From Schoenoplectus triqueter (lineage: Eukaryota > Streptophyta > Magnoliopsida > Poales > Cyperaceae), in NCBI GenBank assembly GCA_964058805.1, contig CAXKVV010002109.1, positions 1 to 16,816 on the forward strand: a stretch of 16,816 nucleotides of DNA, given 5' to 3'. This document shows, one piece after another, positions 1 to 8,528 of this stretch; position 1 is the first letter of the stretch; each line of letters opens with the position of its first letter. Made by a program: the position numbers and the translations under genes. A model generated the notes under the pieces. It was not told the DNA's origin. It did no database searches and saw only the letters and a program-made list of their open reading frames with translations.

Positions 1-362
1 CAAAATATATCTGCATTCATTTGATATATCCATATTCAAATTCAAATATACAGTTTAACAATATGATCAGTTTATACTAGGGCTATCAATGACACTCTTT
101 TCATCGTTTATCCGATCTGTATCGTATCCCGGATATGGGTAAGATTTTATTTTCGTTATGTTATCGGGTAACAGTATGAGTAAGGGCTATTCCTCATCCG
201 TTATCTACTACATTGCCTAATTATATTATAATCTATTCAATTACTAATTATATTATAATTCTTTCATTGCTAATTATACTACTATTTTCATTGCTAATTA
301 TATTGCAATCTTTTTCATTTTGAAAGTCATTAGATGTTTACCTGAACTATATCATATCCGGT

Positions 363-806
363 CAGTGGCGGATCCATAATTGTCCAGGGGGGCAGCGCCC
401 CCCTGGATTTTGAAAAACAGTGCTTTTCGGTATATTTTTGGTAGTTTGCCCCCTCACCCCCTGAATTTTTTTTGCCCCCCTTGGATTGTCTGATTAATTT
501 TATTGAGAAAAATATATTTAATATCATGTATAATGAATATAATTATGCAAAGATATCAAAATATAAAGTTTTATAGACGAAAATTTTCTTCATCAACTTC
601 ATTATCTATTACTTTGAGATTTATTTTATTGTTATTTTTAATATATAAAATGTTATTATTCTAATAATTTTTTTATTAGGTAAGAATATATATTAAATTA
701 TTATTTTTTTATTTAGTACCCGATTAGTTATTGGATTTAAACCCGATAAGCTATTACAATCCGATATTTGCCCCCCCCCCCGACTAAAATTCTGCATCCG
801 CTCATG
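363..806. mobile_element. candidate nested element with GTGGCGGAT-type inverted ends
   Basis: The left end reads CAGTGGCGGATCCATAATT at 363 and runs into a G tract. The right end, read on the minus strand from 806, begins CATGAGCGGATGCAGAATT and also runs into a G tract (11 Cs on the plus strand just before 782). The two ends match over about 30 bases with a few differences. No convincing target-site duplication was found (flanks CATATCCGGT and TATAAATA), and no coding capacity is visible. Related words (GCCCCCTCACCCCCTGAA near 449) occur inside. It may instead be an internal part of the surrounding hAT-type element. Confidence 0.35.
384..406. repeat. GC-rich perfect hairpin
   Basis: CCAGGGGGGC (384-393) and GCCCCCCTGG (397-406) form a perfect 10-bp stem with the 3-base loop AGC. 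It lies about 20 bases inside the left end of the candidate nested element and stands out from the AT-rich surroundings. It is probably a subterminal structure of that element. Confidence 0.6.
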
Positions 807-1035
807 TATAAATAAAAATATATTTTCTTTTAGGTTATTGGACATGAGCATAAATAATTTTTTTATTAATTTATCACATAGATAAAAAAAAATTGATTAC
901 CCTACCATCCCCATTAACGGCCCTAGTTTACACCCGATTCCGAGACACGCTACATCAAAGGTGACATACCATGTTGTTCAGTTAAATGAGTTTGACATGC
1001 CATTACGAATTTACGGTTTAAAAGACATATCACTG

Positions 1036-1044
1036 TGTGTTAAA
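1036..1044. repeat. left target-site duplication of the MULE
   Basis: TGTGTTAAA here is identical to 8666-8674. A 9-bp duplication is the hallmark length for Mutator-like elements. The match actually extends to 13 bp (ACTGTGTGTTAAA at both sites), because the element's right end ACTG happens to equal the four bases before the left duplication. The boundary could therefore slide by a base or so. Choosing 9 bp makes the element begin CAG and end CTG. Confidence 0.8.
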
Positions 1045-1097
1045 CAGATTTTATTATAAATAATTATTAATAAAATAATATTATTAATAATAAGAGT

Positions 1098-1113
1098 GAG
1101 AACGGGTAAATTC
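1098..1113 (+). promoter_or_regulatory. MURA-binding-site-like motif in the left TIR
   Basis: The sequence GAGAACGGGTAAATTC resembles the motif CGGGAACGGTAAA reported as the core of the MURA transposase site in maize Mu TIRs. The right TIR has the matching GATAACGGTTAAATTC on the opposite strand, at nearly the same distance from its end (53-56 bp). Conservation in both ends of AT-rich repeats supports a transposase-binding role, which is inferred. Confidence 0.5.
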
Positions 1114-1131
1114 CAAATATACGAACCAAAC

Positions 1132-1215
1132 CGCGCCACTGTCAGTGGCGTCTTTCACCAAACGCGCCACTGCCAGTGGCGCGTTTCCTCAGACCACGCC
1201 AGTGCCAGTGGCGCC
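1132..1215. repeat. three GC-rich palindromes in the left TIR
   Basis: Three copies of a palindromic module lie at 1132-1150 (central base changed, GTCAG), 1162-1184 (a perfect 23-bp palindrome around one central base) and 1195-1215 (variant GCCAGTGCCAGTGGC). The shared core is GCGCCACTGCCAGTGGCGC. They sit directly upstream of the TATA box and are the only CpG-dense stretch nearby. Plausible roles are transposase or host-factor binding, or a cytosine-methylation target. Nothing in the sequence decides between these. Confidence 0.75.
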
Positions 1216-1224
1216 TATCTTTGC

Positions 1225-1232
1225 TATAAATA
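1225..1232 (+). promoter_or_regulatory. TATA box of the transposase gene
   Basis: TATAAATA lies 78 bp upstream of the chosen ATG (1310) and just inside the palindromes. A start of transcription about 30 bp downstream would give a short leader of roughly 50 bp, rich in CAACAAACA. The PMD gene has an equivalent TATAAATA at the other end of the element. Confidence 0.65.
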
Positions 1233-1419
1233 CTAGCCTCGCAGTTCATTTCTCACAACCACAAAAACAACAAACATCCAATTACAACAAACATCCATTT
1301 TTCTTCAAAATGCTACCAGATTTAAATTATAATCCCGATGAAGAAAATTATACTGCAGAACAACCGAGTGGCAGTAAATTTTTGACGGGAATATTTCCAA
1401 ACCAGAATGAAACCAATTC

Positions 1420-1625
1420 CTATCCAACCCACGATCAAATCAATTCCTATCAAACCAATTCCTATCCAACCCTCGATCAAACCAATTTCTATCAAATCCA
1501 CGATCAAAACAATTCCTATCAAACCTACGATCAAACCAATTCCTATCAAACCTACGATCAAACCAATTCTTATCAAACCTACGATCAAACCAATTCCTAT
1601 CCTACCTACGAGCAAACCAATTTAT
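1420..1625 (+). repeat. 27-bp coding repeats (Q/N/Y-rich region of the transposase)
   Basis: A 27-bp unit encoding the nonapeptide YQTYDQTNS repeats tandemly, cleanest at about 1515-1605, with decayed copies on both sides (NSYPTLDQT, NFYQIHDQN, NSYPTYEQT). Because the unit is a multiple of three, other frames also stay open across it; those are not genes. The encoded stretch is low-complexity and prion-like in composition. Confidence 0.85.
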
Positions 1626-3394
1626 ATCCGTATCCAACTATTTACAGTAACAATATAATTTATCAACAACCAAACCCAGCGGTGCCACTATATAATTTTT
1701 TTGGCGGTAGTAGTAGTACTACGTCTGGCTGTAATTTAGCTGATAATATTGATGACAGAAGTAGTGTTGATCCAACGATAATGGAATTAAGTGATGATCA
1801 GGATGAGCAAGATGATGGCGGTCCGTATTATTCAAATGAAGAAGAAACAGGAGATGATTACACTGACCAGTCGGATTTTTCGATCGATGAATCTGAAGAT
1901 GAGGAAATTCAGAGATGCGATACCACATTGTTAGTTACCGGACGAACTGAGAGACACCATCCCGTAGAAGCGTTAAATAATTTTGAGATGTTTGACCGTT
2001 TAGGCGCGAATGAATATCTTTTAGGACTCGATGATGAGTTAGCTGAAAATAGAATATTTGCTTCTAAATCGGCTTTAAATTGGGTAATTTGTGATTGGAG
2101 TGTTAGGAAAAACGTTCAATGTTGGGTACAAAAAAGTTGTAAAACACGACTTATTATGAAATGCAAAGAAGGTAGTTGTCCTTGGAGATTATACGCTAGA
2201 CCTGAAGAGGGCTCGACCACATGGAGGATCATCATAAATAAAAACCCCCACAACTGTAGAAGACCACCAGGAGACCGCAAACACTTACAACTCACATCTA
2301 ATTTGATTGCAGGATGTGTTCGATAATATTTAAAGAAGGATCTCTCTCTAACAGTTCAACAAATCGGTATGATTATAGAAACAAAATATCCCGGTGTGGC
2401 ACCGACGTACGGTAAACTTTGGCGTGGTCGAGAAAGAGCAATTGAACAATTATTTGGCACTTGAGAATGATCATATACATTGCTTCCACAGATATTGGAG
2501 GCGATTGCTCGGACTACTCCAGGTACAAAATTTAAATTATTGACGTGTGATACTTCGGATAATAATGTAAAAATGTTTAAATCCATAGTTTGGGCTTATG
2601 GACCGTGCATTGCAGCGTTTAAACATTTAAGACCCGTATAACTATTGACGCTGGATTCTTATCGGGCCGTTATAAGGGTAGATTATTGATGGCGTGTGGA
2701 TACGATGCAGAGAATAAAATCATTCCTCTAGCATTTGGAATCGTGGATGTAGAAAATGTGGACAATTGGGGTTGGTTCATGCGATGGGTCCGTAATGAAG
2801 TGATCCAATGTAATATGAAAATATGTGTTATATCCGACCGTCATAGGGGAATAAAGGGAGTTTTTGAGCGACCGCATTTGGGATGGTCTATACAACATGG
2901 AGAGGCGGTACATCGGTATTGCATGCAACACGTCACAGAGAATTTATATAAGGAAGCCGGAAAAACTGGAAAGAAAGAAGATAATCTCAGAGATGATTTC
3001 CGAAGAAGACTAGCGAATAAAAAGAAACCGCGTCGTTTCATAGAAAGATGGCGAATTTTGAGGAAATCAAATAGAAAAGCTTATGATTTTTTAAAAAAAG
3101 TCGGCAGAAGATTAGAAAATGATGATAAAGAACCTCCTAATTTTGCTTCGTGGGCACAAACGTATGATGAAGGACATCGATGGGGTATAATGACCAGCAA
3201 TGGTTCTGAAGCTCTGAATAGCGTCTTCAGAGTTGAACGAACTTTACCGGTTGCAGCAATTGTGGAGGGAACATGGTATAAATATGCTAAATGGTTCGAT
3301 AAGAGGGAAATGGAAGCAATGAACCTACATAGAGCATGCAAGCAATGGCAAAAAAAAATTGATGACATCTTGGCAAAACGTGACGACAAAGCAG

Positions 3395-3477
3395 GTTCGT
3401 GTTGATATTATTTTACTATATTTTATAAAATTTTGAACATATCGTGATACCTTTTGTATTTATTTCAATAATTACAG
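3395..3477 (+). other. intron of the transposase gene (83 bp)
   Basis: The donor is CAG|GTTCGT at 3395 and the acceptor AATTACAG ends at 3477. Splicing joins a single G (3394) to CT (3478) in phase 1 and carries the reading frame from the DDE domain into the SWIM domain without a break. Unspliced, the frame would stop at TGA 3403. The interior is T-rich, as in plant introns. No transcript evidence is available here. Confidence 0.75.
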
Positions 3478-4070
3478 CTCGTATGAACGTAATTCCACTC
3501 GGAACTGCTCGAGGAGAATATGAGGTTCATGTGCTTGGTGAGAGGATCGAGAGTGGAGGGTATGGACCGTTCAAGTACACTGTTATAATTTCGAGTGAAC
3601 GACGCACTCGAGATGACCCACAATTGCCGGAACCGCACTGCACGTGTGATTGTCAAAAACCTCAACTGACTGGGATATCCTGCTCTCACGTAATTGCTGT
3701 ATGCCAACATAGAAACTTTGATGTGTACGGTTTCATAGATGAGCGATACAATACAGCTCACCTACTGAATACTTGGTCCGGACAATTTCATTGTTACGGT
3801 GATCAACAAGTTTGGCCGCCATATCTTGAAGAAACTATAATACCAGATAAAGAACTGATAAAAATTGGTCAGCGTGCGAAGGTTAGACGTCGAATGGTAA
3901 TGGATGAGATGGAGGGCAGGATACGGGGTCGAGGTAGAACGAGAAATATACAGTCTTCTGAAGGTGGATCATATCGAAGAGATGAAATGAGTCGTGACCT
4001 ACTTCCAATGGATACATTACAATCAGGACGGCATAGGAGTAGGGCTTCAAGTCCCACAACAAACAGAAGA

Positions 4071-4283
4071 ACCCAAACTTCTCGAAATACTTTGCAATCA
4101 TCGAGACACTCAACTAGTTATGATCCAAGAGATAACAACAGAATAACTCAAACTTCTCGAGATGCCTTGCAATCAGCGAGACACTCAACTAGTTATAATC
4201 CAAGAGATAACAACAGAATAACTCAAACTTCTCGAGATGCCTTGCAATCAACGAGATTCTCAACTGGTCATGATCAAGAAAGA
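4071..4283 (+). repeat. 75-bp coding repeats (25-residue tail repeats of the transposase)
   Basis: Units start at 4071, 4146 and 4221, exactly 75 bp apart. Each encodes a 25-residue block of the type TQTSRDALQSARHS followed by TSYNPRDNNRI. The third copy is partial and a weaker relative (DTLQSGRHRSR) lies just upstream near 4010. The repeats are S/T/R/Q-rich and follow an Arg-rich segment (RGRGRTRN) that could serve in nuclear import or nucleic-acid binding. Confidence 0.85.
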
Positions 4284-4406
4284 GAAGTTGTCAATGCTGC
4301 AACTAGGGGTGCTAGAGGAAATAATTTTGGAGGTAGAATCTTAAATTTTTTCGCACGGAGGAAAAAAAATGATGTATATTTTATTTTTTTGTACTATATG
4401 TGTGTT

Positions 4407-4601
4407 GTATTTAAGCAAGGTTATGTTCTATTTAAGCAGAAAATATGTTGTATTTAAGCAGAAAATTCATAATAAAATATAACCACAATAAAATAAATAA
4501 TACAACAATAAAAAAATAACATAAAAAGTCCATCATAAAATAATACAAAACAAAACAATATCCATAATAAAAAAATAACATATAAAAAAACAACATATAA
4601 A
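4407..4601. other. convergent 3' region between the two MULE genes
   Basis: The transposase frame ends at 4457 and the PMD stop lies at 4602-4604, leaving 144 bp of A-rich sequence. Three copies of TATTTAAGCA occur at 4408, 4429 and 4451. AATAAA hexamers lie at 4471 and shortly after on the plus strand, suiting transposase polyadenylation. No clear minus-strand AATAAA was seen. Read-through from either side would create overlapping antisense transcripts. Confidence 0.55.
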
Positions 4602-7394
4602 CTACTCCTGACGACGCCTAACATATCGACGTGCTCTCGGACGTGTCTGTAAAAATAAAGACGGTATATCAGTGAGCTGCTTATTTTTTTTAAACAATTA
4701 ATATTGACTAAGTTGTAGAACAAACAACTAACCACGCTAGGTGTATATCGAGGAGGCGGATGAACGTCACACTGCTCCCGACCATGAGCAAGTGGAGTGA
4801 AATCTCGTGTCTGTGCAGGCTCTGCAGCATCATCCTGGATATGCGATGACTCTCCAGGCCCAGAAGGATAACCATACTGGGCTGGATCATAATGCTGGCC
4901 GTACTGCGGATCCCATTGCGGTACATGATCCATCGATATCTGCTGGGTCTGTGAGAAATGCTGAGTGCCGAATGGATCCGAAAACTGTGCACCCGATGGA
5001 TCGGGAAACTCAACAGACAACCTAGCCATAACTTCGTTCCAATCGTAGTTCTCAGACATATGTTAATACAGTTTAAATCATTTAAATTATGCTATTAATA
5101 CAATTCAAATCATTAAAATCAAGGTGTACAGTACTTACGTTGTCGAGGAGAGACGTGAAGTCAGCAGTCTCATAGGGGAAATGCGGTGGATGAGTAGTGG
5201 ATGGAGTCGGTGCAGTCTCAGTATCACCCGTCGAATCCGGAATAGCATCAATATCCGTATGTAATTCCGCCGCCGTAAGAAGCTCGTCCATCTTATGAGG
5301 CATGCCTGCATCCTCAAAATGCCCCTTGCAATCGGCGAGCGAAATCTTGCCAAATCGTCTCCATCCCCTAGTGACCGCCCATCGGACCGCCTTCAGTGCA
5401 CTCTTTGTAACTCTAGCGATCTGTTATACAATGATTACATACATATATTACTTATTACCGAATAGTGCATATAGATATATAAATTTTATAAATTTTAATA
5501 TACCGTGCGCTGTCTGTGAGGTACGTGAGGAATGTAGCCAATGTCAGGGATCTCCGCTGCTGAAGGTAAATGAGGTACGACATCACTCGGATCAAGTGGA
5601 GCGCTAGCGGCTCCATATAAATCATACCACCGTCGATACCTCCTATAGTCCTCCGCATCCCACTCTTCTTCATCCGGGTCTCGTGGAGGAATCTCATTCC
5701 ATATGTCTACATACGCCTGATGATGTTGTCTCCAGTTCATATTTTTTTTCTTGAATCCAAGCGCAGATAATTTCTGATGCTCCTCCAGAAATGCCTGTAA
5801 AATTAGTTAGTATAATTGTGCAAATAGTTAGTATAAGAAATAATACATATAAAAATTATAAATGGTAGAATACCTCGAGAAATGGAGGCGGTACTGACTG
5901 AAGTAAGCCGAACTGTCGCCTCGCCCGATCCGGATAGTACCACTCTACTATCGGAAAGTAAATAAGTGGAAGCCGACAAGTATACGAGTCCATAGAGTCG
6001 TCTACGCATGTCGGCAATAAGTGACGAACCGACTCGTACGGCCTCCAATTGACATGCGTGTGCGGCAGCATAATCAGCTGATCCCTCACGTACTTCACAC
6101 CGACATGTGACGGATTGAGATATCTATTCTTATCAAGCGTCCATTTCCTATTATCAGTTTAAATTATAATTAGTGATTACACATATATTTTCATTGATTG
6201 ATTGATTATTTTTAAATTAAATTATTACCTGCCAAAAGGCGCACAACTATCACGGTCCGGTGTACCCCAGTCACTGAAAATGAATGCATTTGAGGTAGGT
6301 AATGGACGAGCTGGGGGCAAACGCGTCCAGCTCCACAACAACAACAAAAGTCACGGACCACCAATACTCCTCGTCAGTCCTTGGCATGCCACATCAAGAC
6401 GCCGATATAAATAACCAAGTACCGCAGCGCCCCAATTTCTTCTTCTACCGAATTGTAAATCTTCCTGTAAATTAAATATTAGTAATAAAATTATTTAATT
6501 ATGAAACATCAATTATTTTAAAATCCTTAAAATACTTACCGTCAAAATCGGCAGAAGAAACGTCGGTACTGAGTCTCCACTGTTGTCGGGGAACATGATA
6601 CACCCCGCCAACTCCAAAGCAAAACCGATCGCATATTGATTAAGACCCTGATGATCGTCTGCCTCTGGAGCGTGATCAAAGTGGGACCGTAACTCTCGTA
6701 GGGAAATAGAATGCCTGCAAAATTTTATATTTAGCTTAATCACAGTTTGTGAACGAAAAAAATTTAAATTTTTGTACAGTTTAATAAATTACCTCCCATC
6801 TTTGCAGAATGCTGATATATCATCCTGCCCAAATAACTGACGGATGTATGCTGAAAAATCTCCATCAGTATATCCAATCACCGGCTCACCAATGGTGGAT
6901 AAACCCCACAGACATGCGACGTCCTAAAAAAAATTATATTACTATACCATCTTTTTAATTTTGTAATTAAATTAATAATATTTTATTATTTACCTCTAGA
7001 GTCACGGTCATCTCGCCAAAAGTGAAGTGAAATGTATGAGTTTCTGGCCTCCAAAACTCTATCAACGCGCTCAATAAACCCGTATCAATCTTTAAGTTAC
7101 GGGCTTCCGCTTCTTGGACATAAATCTCACGCAATCTGGCGAGATGAAGAAATCCCATAACTCGCAACCTACTCTGAATGTGCGAGATGTATGGTATCGT
7201 CGGACGGTGAGTGCGGAAACGAATGATATTGTTATCTCTCTGTAATTTTCATTTCATAATTAGCTTCTCATATATATATGTATTTTATTATTATTTTTAA
7301 GAATATAATGTATCTCTGCCTGACTATAATGTGTCCGATGTTTGTCTTCAGGAAGATAAATTATGATATTGTCATTTCGTTGCTCGCCTGCCAT
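4602..7394 (-). pseudogene. plant mobile domain (PMD) protein gene, ten coding exons, one premature stop
   Basis: I assembled ten coding exons: 7394-7320, 7239-6994, 6923-6793, 6714-6540, 6464-6229, 6147-5874, 5794-5504, 5420-5139, 5050-4733 and 4646-4602. They join in frame and give about 690 residues beginning MAGEQRNDN. Introns are 70-88 bp with GT-AG ends, except that intron 1 has a GC donor and exon 9 a GAG acceptor. Residues about 45-400 fit the PMD (aminotransferase-like mobile domain; PF10536): [28 protein letters not shown], the region after SIGGP, and RPYESVRHLLP. Plants encode such proteins both as host genes (MAIN/MAIL family, linked to transposon silencing) and inside transposons. 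The tail is disordered, rich in P/Q/Y/G, and ends in a basic TRPRARRYVRRRQE. TGA at 6351-6353 (codon 247) replaces an expected Trp after GGP. No other break was seen. Its function in the element is unknown. Confidence 0.85.
7240..7319 (-). other. PMD gene intron 1 with a GC donor
   Basis: Exon 1 must end at CAG 7320 for the protein to continue as YSQ-RDNNII. The next bases are GCAGAG, so the intron begins GC rather than GT. The acceptor ATTACAG is normal. GC-AG introns are a known minor class in plants, but the site may also be a mutated GT donor. Frame is kept at phase 0. Confidence 0.55.
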
Positions 7395-7397
7395 TAT

Positions 7398-8283
7398 CTA
7401 GTAAAAAAATTCATTTCATAATTAATTTATAATTATTGTACTTCATTTTTAATCTATCTATCATATAATTAAATAAACAATAAATTTTACAATTAAAAGC
7501 CTACATAATTTCACATAATTAAATTATAATTAAATTAAATTATAATATACATAATTAAATTATAATTAATCTACATAATTTCACATTTAAATTATAATTA
7601 ATCTACATAATTAATCTACATAATTAAATTAAATTATAATTAATCTACACAATTAAATTAAATTATAATCAATCTACACAATTAAATTAAATTATAATTA
7701 ATCTACACAATTAAATTAAATTATAATTAATCTACACAATTAAATTAAATTATAATTAATCTACACAATTAAATTAAATTATAATTAATCTACACAATTA
7801 AATTAAATTATAATTAATCTACACAATTAAATTAAATTAAATTAAATTATAATATACATAATTAAATTATAATTAATCTACATAATTTCACATTTAAATT
7901 ATAATTAATCTACATATTTAATCTACACAATTAAATTAAATTATAATTAATCTACACAATTAAATTAAATTATAATTAATCTACACAATTAAATTAAATT
8001 ATAATATACATAATTAAATTATAATTAATCTTCATAATTTCACATTTAAATTATAATTAATCTACATAATTAATCTACACAATTAAATTAAATTATAATT
8101 AATGTACACAATTAAATTAATTATAATTAATCTACACAATTAAATTAAATTATAATATACACAATTACATTATAATTAATCTACATAATTAAATTAAATT
8201 ATAATTAATTACATAATTAATCTACACAATTAAATTAAATTATAATTAATATACACAATTAAATTATATTTATATAAAATTAC
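7398..8283 (-). other. 5' leader intron of the PMD gene (886 bp)
   Basis: On the minus strand the donor AAAG|GTAATTTT sits at 8283 and the acceptor TTACTAG ends at 7398, three bases before the ATG (7394). The intron is about ten times longer than the coding introns, and most of it is an AT-rich minisatellite. Long first introns in the leader often affect expression in plants. The donor and acceptor are inferred from consensus and from the gap between the TATA box and the ATG. Confidence 0.5.
7500..8270. repeat. AT-rich minisatellite, about 29-bp unit
   Basis: A unit close to ACACAATTAAATTAAATT plus ATAATTAATCT is repeated many times with few changes. The cleanest arrays are at 7665-7830, 7925-8000 and 8065-8150, separated by variants carrying CATAATTTCACATTT. 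It has almost no G or C and lies inside the leader intron of the PMD gene. Its uniformity points to recent expansion by slippage or unequal exchange. Confidence 0.85.
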
Positions 8284-8330
8284 CTTTAATTGCAAAATTC
8301 AAACACAAAAATGCTCGCGTACGTTTTTTC

Positions 8331-8486
8331 CTCCTCTTCTCTTCCTTTTTCTTTCCTTCTCTTCTCTTCTCTTCTCTTCTCTTCTCTTCCCCTCTCTCTT
8401 CCTCTCTCTTTCTCTCTTTCTCTCTTTCTTTCTCTCCTTCTCTCTTCCTCTCTCTCTTCCTTTCTCTCTTTCTCTCTCCTCTCAAC
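8331..8486. repeat. CT/GA-rich microsatellite in the PMD leader
   Basis: The plus strand is nearly pure pyrimidine, built from CTCTT, TCTCT and CTTTC units, so the PMD transcript would begin with a long GA-rich purine stretch. It lies between the TATA box (8513) and the leader-intron donor. GA-rich leaders can bind plant BBR/BPC-type factors, but here that is only a possibility. Long open frames across it are a consequence of its composition. Confidence 0.9.
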
Positions 8487-8512
8487 AGAACGCAGGTATG
8501 CTGCGCGTTTCA

Positions 8513-8520
8513 TATTTATA
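8513..8520 (-). promoter_or_regulatory. TATA box of the PMD gene
   Basis: The minus strand reads GTATAAATATG, just inside the palindromes of the right TIR. It mirrors the TATAAATA at 1225 in the left TIR. Transcription would start near 8485, giving a leader exon of about 200 bases before the donor at 8283. Confidence 0.6.
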
Positions 8521-8528
8521 CGGGTGAA

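Larger units (their letters stand above)
78..925. mobile_element. hAT-type non-autonomous element, with a probable nested insertion
   Basis: The two ends form an imperfect 14-bp inverted repeat: TAGGGCTATCAATG at 78-91, and TAGGGCCGTTAATG read on the minus strand from 925. They are flanked by 8-bp direct repeats, GTTTATAC (70-77) and GTTTACAC (926-933), with one T/C mismatch. Eight-bp duplications and TAGGG-type ends are typical of plant hAT elements. No transposase coding is visible, so it is a MITE-like or internally deleted copy. The interior is AT-rich with scattered CCGATA/CCGGATA words. A second pair of inverted ends at 363 and 806 suggests a nested element. The family is assigned from ends and duplication only. 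Confidence 0.6.
1045..1232 (+). repeat. left terminal inverted repeat of the MULE
   Basis: From 1045 inward it matches the minus strand read from 8665 almost base for base, with small indels. The order is an AT-rich outer 50 bp, then AACGGGTAAATTC (1101-1113), then GC-rich palindromes, then a TATA box at 1225. It holds three palindrome copies where the right TIR holds two, which largely explains why it is longer. Confidence 0.85.
1310..4457 (+). pseudogene. mudrA-like: MuDR/MULE transposase gene, degenerate
   Basis: This encodes the transposase that would cut and insert the element in the nucleus. ATG 1310 (context TTCAAAATGC) was chosen because it follows the TATA box and leader; the open frame upstream runs through the TIR. 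Residues 31-115 are Q/N/Y-rich repeats and 150-205 are acidic. Residues 235-320 are the Mutator DNA-binding domain with a C285-x4-C290...H314-x-C316 zinc ligand set. The DDE core follows: TIDAGFLSGRYKG (Asp codon 2647), VISDRHRGI, the C-x2-H motif YCMQH, and TSNGSEALN with a candidate third acidic residue. After an 83-bp intron comes a SWIM knuckle (CTCDC...CSH) and an Arg-rich tail with 25-residue repeats. Disabling changes are TAA 2324, TGA 2462, TGA 2468 and a 1-base loss near 2637. The intact form would be about 1,000 residues. The tail after FFARRKK (about 4362) is doubtful. Confidence 0.9.

Noticed and set aside
1145..1309. Open frame continuing upstream of the transposase ATG, through the TIR palindromes
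   Set aside because: It has no ATG, overlaps the TIR and the TATA box at 1225, and would lie upstream of the likely transcription start. ATG 1310 is the first good start.
1322..1658. Repetitive open frames in other frames (Ile-rich and Pro/Ile/Lys-rich)
   Set aside because: Shadows of the 27-bp coding repeat, whose length keeps several frames open.
7500..8270. CRISPR-like regular repeats
   Set aside because: Repeats are contiguous AT minisatellite units without unique spacers, in a plant transposon intron.
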